NCBI RefSeq assembly: GCF_025965415.1
Contig: NZ_JAOPWY010000168.1
Span: 1 to 64,000 of the forward strand
DNA from: Nocardioides sp.
GTDB taxonomy: Bacteria; Actinomycetota; Actinomycetes; Propionibacteriales; Nocardioidaceae
Length of the DNA: 64,000 nucleotides
Direction of reading: 5' to 3'
A model generated the notes under the pieces. It was not told where the DNA came from, ran no database searches, and was given only the letters and a program-made list of their open reading frames with translations. Below, one piece after another: positions 48,301 to 57,870 of this stretch; within the stretch, counting starts at the first letter, position 1; each line of letters begins with the position of its first letter. The position numbers and the translations under genes are program-made.

Positions 48301-50272
48301 TCAGCCCGGCAGCGAGGACGAGCTGGTTGAAGCCGTCGATCTCGTTGTAGCCGTCCCACACGGCGCGCAGCGCCTCGGCGAACAGGGTCCGCTCGTGGGG
48401 CGGGAGGACGCGGCCGTGGCGCAGGCCGAACTCGTAGATGTACGACGGTCGCGACAGGCCCTCGAGCTCGTAGGGGCGCTCGTCGACGACCTCGACGCCC
48501 ATCGAGGTGAGCATCGGGAGCATCGTGCTCAGCGACAGGGGCTCACCGACGCGGAACACCTTGAGCCGCGACTCGCCGCGGCGGTAGGTGCCGCCCCGCC
48601 CGTCCTGGTCGAAGAGGGCCAGGTCGATGCCCTCGTCGCCCTGGATGTCCTCGATCCGGCCGAGGTCCAGCGCCGCGCGCTGGGGGCTGTAGTCCTCCTT
48701 GTAGGCCTCGGGGAAGGCGTTCGCCCAGGCCCTCGCGAGCTGGGAGCCGCGCTCCTCGCCGTACTCGCTGACGACCGCGGCCATGAAGTCGTCGCGCCAG
48801 GAGCGGGACGCCTCGGTGAGGCGGCGCTCGAGCTCGGGGACGTCGACGTCGGGGATGTGGCCGCCCTTGGGCGGGTGGACGACGAAGTGCACGCGCGCGG
48901 TCGTCGACTCGTTGACGCGGGCGGTGAACTCGACGTGCTCGCCGCCGAGGTAGTCGCGCAGGATGTCGGAGAACCGCTCGCGCACGGCGGTGCTGTAGCG
49001 GTCGCGCGGCAGGTAGACCAGCACCGAGACGTAGCGGCCGTAGGTGTCGCGACGCACGAAGGCGCGCAGCTGGCGGCGCTCGCGGGCGAACATGACGTCC
49101 TGGGCCACGGGGGCCAGCTCGGCTGGCGAGGTGTGGAAGAGCTCGTCGCGCGGGTAGTTCTCGAGGGTGTCCATCAGCGCCTTGCCGGCGTGGCTGTGCG
49201 GGTCGAACCCGGTCCGGCGCATCACCTCGGTGACCTTCTCGCGCAGCACCGGGATCCGGGTGACGGACTCGGTGTAGGCGGCACTGGAGAAGAGGCCGAG
49301 GAAGCGGCGCTCGCCGACGACCTCACCGTCGGCGCCGAACGTCTTCACGCCGACGTAGTCGAGGTACGCCGGACGGTGCACGGTGGCGCGCGAGTTGGCC
49401 TTGGCCAGCACGAGCAGCGTCTTCTCCCGCGCCTTGGCCTTCACCAGCGGCGGCAGCTTGGCGAAGGCGCTCGACAGGTCCTGGTCGTGACGCAGGATGC
49501 CGAGACCGGAGCCCGGGACGGCACGCAGCCCGCACTCGTCGGGCGCGCCCTCCTCCGCCTCGAGCTGGTACTCGCGGTAGCCGAGGAAGGTGAAGTGGTC
49601 GTCGGCCAGCCACGTGAGGAAGTCGCGCCCCTGGGCCACCTCGTCGGGCGGCAGCGGCGGCGGGTCGTCGGTGAGCTCGCCGACCACCGAGAGCACCTGG
49701 GCGTGCATCTTGGCCCAGTCCTCGACCGACTCCCGGACGTCACGCAGGACCCGCTGCACACCCTCGGTGATGTCGGCGGCCTCCGCGTCGTCGGTGCGGT
49801 CGATCTCGACGTGCATCCACGACTCGTCGCCGGTCTCGGAGGTGCGGGACTGGGGCTCCTCGACGCGCGAGGACACCTTCTGGAGCGCGCCGGTGATGTC
49901 GCGCTCGACGGAGAACTGCGGGTGGACGACGGGGTGCACGTTGTGACCGAGGCGGTTGAGCTCCATGGTCACCGAGTCGACGAGGAACGGCATGTCGTCG
50001 GTGACGACCTCGACCACCGAGCGGCCCGCGGCCGACCAGCCGGACTCGGCGCTGGTGGGCGTCACGACCCGGACCGCCGCCGTGCCCTGCGGACGCGACG
50101 CGGCGAGCTCGCGGTGCGAGGCCAGCGCCCCGAACAGATCCTCCGGGGAGCGCTCGGCGACCTCCTCCGGAGCGACGTGGCGGTAGTAGGCGTGGAGCAG
50201 GTCCCCCCACTCCGGGTGCGCTTGGGTCGCCGCGTCGAGCTGATGGTCCTTGGTCTCCTCAGGCGTCGCCAC
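45371..50272 (-). CDS. gdh: large NAD-specific glutamate dehydrogenase
   Basis: 1633 residues, the length of the 180-kDa class. The long N-terminal regulatory part (ACT-like and helical) is followed by the catalytic core near residues 800-1150: [45 protein letters not shown], and [14 protein letters not shown] with [10 protein letters not shown]. It deaminates glutamate to 2-oxoglutarate with NAD. The neighbour pruA makes glutamate from proline, so the two fit one catabolic route. Complete and in frame. Confidence 0.95.
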   Translation of the reverse strand: [1633 protein letters not shown]

Positions 50273-50412
50273 GCTCCGACCATAGAACCCGTCGTGTGAC
50301 CCTCACAACACAGGCCCCTACCCGCTAGTCACGACGGGCGCTGGGCCATGATGGGCGAGCAGATCGGCACCACACGCAGCGCCTCCGACCACACAGAATG
50401 CGGGAGTCCCCG

Positions 50413-50886
50413 ATGAGCACCAAGCTCTCCAAGCAGCTGACGTACGACGCCCCGGCCGAGGCCGTGACCGCGATGCTCGACGACCCCGCGTTCCGCGAGG
50501 CGGTGCTCGCGCGCCAGAAGGTCCTGCGGGGCACGGTCGACATCGACGGCGACGTCGCGACGATCGAGCAGGTCCGCTCGGGCGCCGACATCCCGTCGGC
50601 CGCGCGCAAGTTCGTGGGCGACGAGATCGTCATCGTGCAGACGGAGACCTGGACCTCCCCGACCTCGGCGAAGATCGAGCTGGCCATCCCGGGCAAGCCC
50701 GGCGAGGCGGTCGGAACGCTGCAGCTCACCGAGGCCGGCGGCACGACGACCGAGACGGTCGACCTCGCCGTCAGCGTCCGGATCCCGCTCGTCGGCGGCA
50801 AGATCGAGGCCATGATCGCCGACATGGTCGAGCACGCGCTCGACAAGGAGCACGAGGTCGGCGTGGAGTGGCTCGCGCGCGGATGA
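50413..50886 (+). CDS. DUF2505 protein
   Basis: 157 residues from the ATG with GGGAG upstream, five codons inside the longest frame. START/SRPBCC-like fold: KLSKQLTYDAPAEAVTAMLDDPAFREAV and a C-terminal GGKIEAMIADMVEHALDKEHEVGVEWL. DUF2505 is a common actinobacterial protein of unknown role. Divergent from gdh and coupled to the next gene by ATGA. Confidence 0.85.
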   Translation: MSTKLSKQLTYDAPAEAVTAMLDDPAFREAVLARQKVLRGTVDIDGDVATIEQVRSGADIPSAARKFVGDEIVIVQTETWTSPTSAKIELAIPGKPGEAVGTLQLTEAGGTTTETVDLAVSVRIPLVGGKIEAMIADMVEHALDKEHEVGVEWLARG

Positions 50887-51526
50887 CGTTGCTGGACGAG
50901 TGCTGCATGGCGCTGGCCGAGGTCGTGGCCGGGCTCGGTGACGAGGATGCGTGGACGCCCACCGGCTGCACGGGGTGGACGGTGCGTGACCTCGTGTGGC
51001 ACCTGCACGCCGACGCGGTCCGCGGACTGGTCGCGGCCCACACCCCCGCGCGTCGGCCGCCCGACTGCGACGCAGTCGCCTACTGGCGGTCCTGGGGCAG
51101 CGACGCGGCCGCGGACGAGCGCACCGCCGCCTCACGCGGGTCGAGGCGGGGCTCCACGAGTTCTCCTCGCTGCGCGAGCGCCACCTCGAGGCCGCGGCCG
51201 CGGTGGTGCAGGCCGTGGGCGCCCTCCCGGACGAGGAGGTCCTGGCCACCCAGGGTCACGCCATCCGCGCCGCCGACCTCGCCAGCACGCTGGCGGTGGA
51301 GGCCACGCTGCACCACGTCGACCTGGTCGCCCACCTCGGCGACCGCGCGGCCGGGCCCACCGCACGTGGGACGGCTGAGGTACGGCGCGTGGTCGAACGG
51401 CTCCTGGGGGTGGAGCTCCCCTGGTGGACGGACGAGCGGGTGGCCCTGGTCGGCACCGGCCGGGCCACGCCGACCGAGCACGAGAGCCACGACCTGTCGG
51501 GCGTGCGGCTTCCCGTCTTCAGCTGA
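50883..51526 (+). pseudogene. mycothiol-dependent maleylpyruvate isomerase/DinB-like protein, frameshifted
   Basis: The first frame (from 50883) gives MTLLDECCMALAEVVAGLG, then GWTVRDLVWHLHADAVRG with the conserved His of the metal site, to about 51130. The downstream half is in another frame: TRVEAGLHEFSSLRERHLEA, AADLASTLAVEATLHHVDLVAHLGD (second His pair) and the end at 51526. One missing C in GCCGCC-TCACGCGG (near 51131) would rejoin them. Either a real null allele or a base-call error; the whole sequence is otherwise intact. Confidence 0.75.
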
Positions 51527-51537
51527 CCGACGACGCG

Positions 51538-51660
51538 TCAGCGCTCGGAGCGCATCCTGAGCCACACCACGATCCCGAGCACCACGAACGGCCCGAAGGC
51601 GAGCACCAGCACCAGGAGCTGCTCGTAGGGGTGCAGCGAACCCAGGTGCCAGAGGGTCAT
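51538..51660 (-). CDS. 40-residue single-pass membrane protein
   Basis: ATG at 51660, nine bases after the pruA stop. One membrane helix (LLVLVLAFGPFVVLGIVVWL) with a basic cytoplasmic end (RMRSER). It follows pruA on the same strand. Function unknown; the tight link to pruA and its clean membrane segment support it as a gene. Confidence 0.6.
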   Translation of the reverse strand: MTLWHLGSLHPYEQLLVLVLAFGPFVVLGIVVWLRMRSER

Positions 51661-51668
51661 CGGGACCC

Positions 51669-53297
<1,629 letters not shown>

Positions 53298-53329
53298 GCG
53301 GCTGATCGTGTCAGAGACTCACGCGGGGC

Positions 53330-53671
53330 TCAAAGGGAGGCGAGCAGGTCGCCGACCTCCTGCGACGCCCACCAGGCCAGGTCGTCGTCGGGGTCCGCGT
53401 CGTCGTGGCTGTCGACGTGCACCGCGACGACGTGGCGCCAGGCCACGGGGGTGCGGTCGTCGGCGGTCTCCACGACCACCACGACCCGGCGCCGCCGGCC
53501 GTCGGGGAGGCCGGACAGCAGCTCGGCCGAGGCGTCGGCAGCCGTCATCAGCGCGGCGTACTCGGCCTCCTCGCCGTCGTCCTCCGCGACCACGGCGTCG
53601 ATGACCTCCGGACCCTCTCCCGCCCACTGCTCCGCGAGGCCGGGCAGGGTGGTGGGGACGTAGCGACGCAT
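53330..53671 (-). CDS. 113-residue acidic protein (DUF6912-like)
   Basis: ATG overlaps the acyltransferase stop in TGATG. It begins MRRYVPTTLPGLAEQWAGEG and ends with a DDDLAWWASQEVGDLL helix; the middle is a VVVVVETADDR strand. This opening pattern matches a conserved actinobacterial protein I associate with DUF6912. Function unknown. Confidence 0.65.
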   Translation of the reverse strand: MRRYVPTTLPGLAEQWAGEGPEVIDAVVAEDDGEEAEYAALMTAADASAELLSGLPDGRRRRVVVVVETADDRTPVAWRHVVAVHVDSHDDADPDDDLAWWASQEVGDLLASL

Positions 53672-55101
53672 CACTTCTTGCGCCCGCGCGGCGCCCGGGG
53701 CCGCGAGGCCGAGGCCGAGTCCTTGAGCTCCTCCAGCGACTCCAGGACGCACTGGCCCAGGATGTCGGCGTCGGGCACGGCGTCGCGGTCGGTGGTGATG
53801 CCGTAGAAGACGCCGCCGTCGTAGGACGTGACGCCGATGGCCAGCGGGTGGTCGGGCAGCAGCGGGTGGACGGGGTAGGACTCGAGCATCCGGGCGCCGT
53901 CGGCGTACAGCGGGAACTGCGGCCCCGGGACGTTGGTGATCGAGACGTGGAAGCCGCGCCGCATCTCAGCCGCGGCGAGCCGGGAGCCGAGCGCGTGGAA
54001 CGTGGTCGGCGCGAAGCCGGCGATGCCGGACAGGCGCCGGGCCGAGACGTTGCGGCCGTTGTCGCGGTGCGCCTTGAGGTCGTAGCTCACCTGGTGGAGC
54101 CGCACGACGGGGCTGGGCTCGACGATCGGCAGGTTGACCAGGTGGCCGGTGATCTGGCTGCCCAGCGAGGTGGCCTCGAGCTCGTCGTCGATGACCGACA
54201 TCGGCACGATCGCCTTGATCGTCTTGAGCCCGCCCATCGACTCCGCCCGCGTCATCAGCCAGCCGCGCAGGCCACCCGCGATCGTGGCGAGGATGACGTC
54301 GTTGACGGTGCCGCCGTGCGCCTGGCGGATCTGGCGGTAGTCGGCGAGCTCGGTGCGGACGGCGACGAAGCGGCGCTGCTGCGACAGGCGGCGGTGCACC
54401 GGGGTGGAGTGGACCGGTCCCCGGCCGGCGAGGGCGTTGGCGACCTCGGCGACCCGGGCGCCGCTCGCGGAGGCCTGTCGGCCCAGCAGCTCGGCGTTGG
54501 CCCGCGTGGTCGACCAGAGCGTGCGCGGGCTCTCCAGGGTGTCGGTCACCGCGTTGAGCGCGGCCGCCACCGGACCTGCCGTACGCCGGGGGCGCCAGTC
54601 GTCGTCGTGACCGAGGGTCGAGCGGTCCGGCGAGGTGTCGAGCAGCACCTGGCCGATGTCGACGGTCTCGCGGCCGTCGACGAGGATCTGGTGGCTCTTG
54701 GTGAGCAGCGCGATCCTGCCGTCGGCGAGCCCCTCGACGAAGTAGACCTCCCACAGGGGGCGGCTGCGGTCGAGCGGCCGAGACGCGATGCGGGCGACGA
54801 GCTCGCGGAGCTGCTCCATCGTCCCGGGACGCGGCAGCGCGGAGCGGCGCACGTGGTAACCGAGGTCGAAGTTCTCGTCGTCCACCCAGGCCGGGTTGGC
54901 CAGCCGGGCCGGCACCGACTGGAGCCGCTGGCGGTAGCGGGGCACGAACGCGATCCGGTCGGCGATCAGCTGGACCAGCCGGTCGTGGTCGAAGCCGGAG
55001 TCGCCGGGATCGAAGATCTCCACCGTGGCGTTGTGCATGGGCGTCGTGGGGGACTCTGCGGCCAGGATGGCCAGGTCCCGCGGCCGGAGCCGCTCGCTCA
55101 T
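53671..55101 (-). CDS. WS/DGAT family acyltransferase, catalytic His changed
   Basis: 476 residues with the wax-ester synthase/diacylglycerol acyltransferase layout: MSERLRPRDLAILAAESPTTPMH, RPLWEVYFVEGL, GTVNDVILATIAGGLRGWL, NVPGPQFPLY and HPLAIGVTSYDGGVFYGI. The active-site motif should be H-H-x3-D-G; here it is S-H-Q-I-L-V-D-G, that is His-Gln in place of His-His. The second His is the proposed catalytic base, so activity may be lost or altered. The ribosome site GAGAGGG precedes the ATG at 55101. Confidence 0.85.
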   Translation of the reverse strand: MSERLRPRDLAILAAESPTTPMHNATVEIFDPGDSGFDHDRLVQLIADRIAFVPRYRQRLQSVPARLANPAWVDDENFDLGYHVRRSALPRPGTMEQLRELVARIASRPLDRSRPLWEVYFVEGLADGRIALLTKSHQILVDGRETVDIGQVLLDTSPDRSTLGHDDDWRPRRTAGPVAAALNAVTDTLESPRTLWSTTRANAELLGRQASASGARVAEVANALAGRGPVHSTPVHRRLSQQRRFVAVRTELADYRQIRQAHGGTVNDVILATIAGGLRGWLMTRAESMGGLKTIKAIVPMSVIDDELEATSLGSQITGHLVNLPIVEPSPVVRLHQVSYDLKAHRDNGRNVSARRLSGIAGFAPTTFHALGSRLAAAEMRRGFHVSITNVPGPQFPLYADGARMLESYPVHPLLPDHPLAIGVTSYDGGVFYGITTDRDAVPDADILGQCVLESLEELKDSASASRPRAPRGRKK

Positions 55102-55210
55102 CTTGTGCCCTCTCGTCGGTGACTCTTGCCCCGCATGGGATTCTGGCAGAGGCGGTGGCCGCTGTATGTCGTGGCCACCGTCACACGCGGAACCACCGAA
55201 GGAGAATCCT

Positions 55211-55600
55211 GTGTCCGGTCGCGGCCTTGCGCGCCTTGTCCCCCTCGCCCTCGTCCTCGCCCTCGGCCTGACGGCGTGCAGTGACGGCGGTGAGGCCGAC
55301 CCGCCCGCCGGCACCCAGACCTCTGCCACGGAGGGTGACTCCGTCGCGGTCACCGTGACCCGCGAGGGCGGCACCTTCACGCCCAACGGCGAGCGGGTCG
55401 AGCTCGGCGTCGACCAGACCCTCGTCCTCACGATCACCGCAGACGAGGCCGGCGAGTTCCACGTGCACAGCACGCCGGAGCAGGAGATCGCCTACGAGGC
55501 CGGCACCAGCGAGCACGAGATCACCATCGACCGCCCGGGCGTGGTGGAGGTTGAGAGCCACGAGCCTGCCTCGATCGTGCTGCAGCTCGAAGTTCGTTGA
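55211..55600 (+). CDS. cupredoxin-like lipoprotein
   Basis: 129 residues from GTG with AAGGAG upstream. Lipobox LTAC after a hydrophobic signal, then a Gly/Thr linker and a beta domain with EGGTFTPNGERVEL, FHVHSTPEQEI and VVEVESHEP. The pattern of His-x-His and late Glu resembles cupredoxin folds, but copper ligands are not fully conserved. Coupled to the next gene by TTGA, so it probably works with that membrane protein. Confidence 0.7.
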   Translation: MSGRGLARLVPLALVLALGLTACSDGGEADPPAGTQTSATEGDSVAVTVTREGGTFTPNGERVELGVDQTLVLTITADEAGEFHVHSTPEQEIAYEAGTSEHEITIDRPGVVEVESHEPASIVLQLEVR

Positions 55601-56925
55601 GCGCGCGCGGCTCGATCTCGGCCCACGGGCTCGGAGGCGCCAAGGACCTGCCCATCCCGTCCGAGCTGGCCATCGCCGGCGCGGTCGCGGCGCTGGTCAT
55701 CTCCTTCACCGTCCTGGCCGTGGCCTGGCGCGAACCTCGCTACGACGCCGCGACGACCGGCCGTCCGGCTCCGGCGTGGCTCGACCGGTTCGTGTCGTCA
55801 CGAGCGCTGGCCGTCGGCGCGCGGGTGCTCGGGATGGCGTTCTTCCTCTACGTCGCCGCGGCGGCGGTCTTCGGCAAGGACTCCCTGATCAACCCGTTCC
55901 TCGGGACGGTCTACGTGCTGCTCTGGGTCGGACTCGTGCCGGCGTCCCTGCTGTTCGGCCCGTTCTTCAGGGCCGTGAGCCCGGCCCGCACCATCAGCAT
56001 GCTCTTCGCCCGGATCTCGGGGGTGCCCGAGGGCGAGGGTCTCTACGCCTACCCCGCCCGCCTCGGCTACTGGCCGGCAGCCGTGGGCCTCTTCTCGTTC
56101 GTCTGGCTCGAGCTGGTCTACCCCCACTCCACCGACCTCGGCCCCGTGCGGCTGTGGGCGGCCGCCTACCTCGGCATCATGTTCATCGGCTCGGCCGTGT
56201 GGGGTACGACGTTCCTCGAGCGCGCCGATCCGTTCGAGGTCTACTCCTCGCTCGTGGCGAAGCTCTCGGTCTGGGGCCGCCGCGAGGGCGTGCTGGTCCT
56301 GCGCAGCCCGCTGGCCAACCTCGACACCGTCGTGCCACGCCCGGGCCTGGTGGCGGTGGTGGGCGTGCTGTTCGGCAGCACCGCCTTCGACTCCTTCCGG
56401 GAGTCCACCGTCTGGCTCAAGCTCGTGCAGTCGCTGTCGACCGCGCGGATCGGGCCCGACACGCTCGCCCTGCTGGGCTTCTCGGTCGGGGTCGCGCTGG
56501 TGCTGACCGTCGCCACGATGGCCACCGGAGTCACCAGTGAGACCCCGCGCCGCGCGCTGCCCGACCTCTTCGCGCACTCGGTGGTGCCGATCATCGTCGG
56601 CTACATCGTGGCCCACTACCTGACCTACTTCGTGGAGTACGGCCAGCAGACGCTGATCCAGCTCAGCGACCCGTTCAGCCGCGGCGACGACTTCCTCGGC
56701 ACCGCGGACCTGCAGATCAACTACTGGCTGTCCGCGCACCCGACGTTCCTGGCCGTCACCAAGGTGCTGGCCGTCGCGCTCGGCCACGTGGTCGGCGTCG
56801 TCGCGGCCCACGACCGCGCCATCCAGCTGTTGCCGCGGCGCCACCAACTGACCGGTCAGCTCCCGCTGCTGGTGGCGATGGTGGGGTTCACCGTGGGAGG
56901 TCTGTACCTGCTGTTCGCGGCGTGA
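55597..56925 (+). CDS. multi-pass membrane protein, coupled to a cupredoxin-like lipoprotein
   Basis: 442 residues, TTG start in TTGA overlap. About nine membrane segments; a long C-terminal half with FAHSVVPIIVGYIVAHYLTYF, YGQQTLIQLSDPF and an AHDRAIQL end. Homologues are often called fenitrothion hydrolase, without evidence of that reaction in most. A copper- or metal-related membrane function is plausible from the neighbour, not proven. Confidence 0.75.
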   Translation: MSARGSISAHGLGGAKDLPIPSELAIAGAVAALVISFTVLAVAWREPRYDAATTGRPAPAWLDRFVSSRALAVGARVLGMAFFLYVAAAAVFGKDSLINPFLGTVYVLLWVGLVPASLLFGPFFRAVSPARTISMLFARISGVPEGEGLYAYPARLGYWPAAVGLFSFVWLELVYPHSTDLGPVRLWAAAYLGIMFIGSAVWGTTFLERADPFEVYSSLVAKLSVWGRREGVLVLRSPLANLDTVVPRPGLVAVVGVLFGSTAFDSFRESTVWLKLVQSLSTARIGPDTLALLGFSVGVALVLTVATMATGVTSETPRRALPDLFAHSVVPIIVGYIVAHYLTYFVEYGQQTLIQLSDPFSRGDDFLGTADLQINYWLSAHPTFLAVTKVLAVALGHVVGVVAAHDRAIQLLPRRHQLTGQLPLLVAMVGFTVGGLYLLFAA

Positions 56926-57793
56926 CGCGGCCCTTGAGGGCGGGCGGCAGGGCTCCGTAGGGCCAGCCCTGCGGCAGGTCCGGGGAGACCAACACGATCT
57001 CGCAGCTCCCGAAGGGGTCGACCTGGTCGAGCGGGTCGCGCCAGCCCACGAACACGACCCGGTCGGCGGTGCCGTTGGCCTGGGTCCCGTCGTCGCAGCG
57101 GATCTTGTCCACGAAGCCGTCGGGCAGGACGTAGACCGTGTCGTCGCCCTCCTCGGTGAAGACCTTGTCGGCGCCGGAGCCGAGGAAGACGACGTCGTTG
57201 CCCTCGTCGCCCTTGATGAGCCAGTCGTGGCCGTCGTCGTCGACGAGGACGTCGTCACCGGGGCCGCCCTGGAGGGCGCCGTCGTCGCCGGGCCCACCGT
57301 CGATCCAGTCGTTGCCGGCACCGCCGACGTGCTTGTCCGAGCCCTCGCCGCCGAGGAGGCGGTCGTCGCCGTCGTTGCCGCCGAGGATGTCGTTGCCGAG
57401 CTCGCCGTAGACCGTGTCGTTGCCGACGTTGGAGGAGATGACGTCGTCGCCCTCGCCGCCGTAGAGGACGTCGTCGCCCTGGCCGCCGTCGATCTTGTCG
57501 TTGCCCAGCCCGCCCGCCACGAAGTCGTTGCCGGGCTGCGCTGTGATCCAGTCGTTGCCGCCGTCGCCGTAGACCGTGTCGTCGCCGTTGCCGCCGTAGA
57601 CGGTGTCATCCCCGCCGGAGCTGCGGACCTGGTCGCGACCGCCGAGCGCCATGATGTGGTTGGGCTTGGCGTTGGCCACGATCACGTCGTTGCCCGGCGT
57701 CCCCTGGGGAACCTTGCGGGCGGCATGGGCAGGCGCGGCGAGCAGGGTCAGGGAGAGCAGGGCGCAGGCGCACGCGCGGAGAGGTGTCGACAC
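56888..57793 (-). CDS. RTX-type calcium-binding secreted protein
   Basis: 301 residues. Signal sequence (CACALLSLTLLAAPAHA), then residues 30-220 hold about 18 nonapeptide repeats of the G-G-x-G-x-D type (GGNGDDTVYGDGGNDW, GGEGDDVISSNVGND). They should fold as a calcium-bound beta roll outside the cell. The C-terminus has no catalytic domain. It overlaps the convergent membrane gene by 38 bases at the 3' ends. Confidence 0.9.
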   Translation of the reverse strand: MSTPLRACACALLSLTLLAAPAHAARKVPQGTPGNDVIVANAKPNHIMALGGRDQVRSSGGDDTVYGGNGDDTVYGDGGNDWITAQPGNDFVAGGLGNDKIDGGQGDDVLYGGEGDDVISSNVGNDTVYGELGNDILGGNDGDDRLLGGEGSDKHVGGAGNDWIDGGPGDDGALQGGPGDDVLVDDDGHDWLIKGDEGNDVVFLGSGADKVFTEEGDDTVYVLPDGFVDKIRCDDGTQANGTADRVVFVGWRDPLDQVDPFGSCEIVLVSPDLPQGWPYGALPPALKGRVTPRTAGTDLPR

Positions 57794-57870
57794 CGGGGTC
57801 TCCTTCGGGTGGAAACCACAGAGTATGCCGTTCCTTGACCAAATTCAGACAATTCCTGAGAAAGAAATGA

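Noticed and set aside
45608-50299. Very long plus-strand open frame (1563 codons) opposite the glutamate dehydrogenase gene
   Set aside because: It mirrors the real gene and its translation is Val/Gly/Arg-rich without motifs, as expected from antisense of a high-GC gene.
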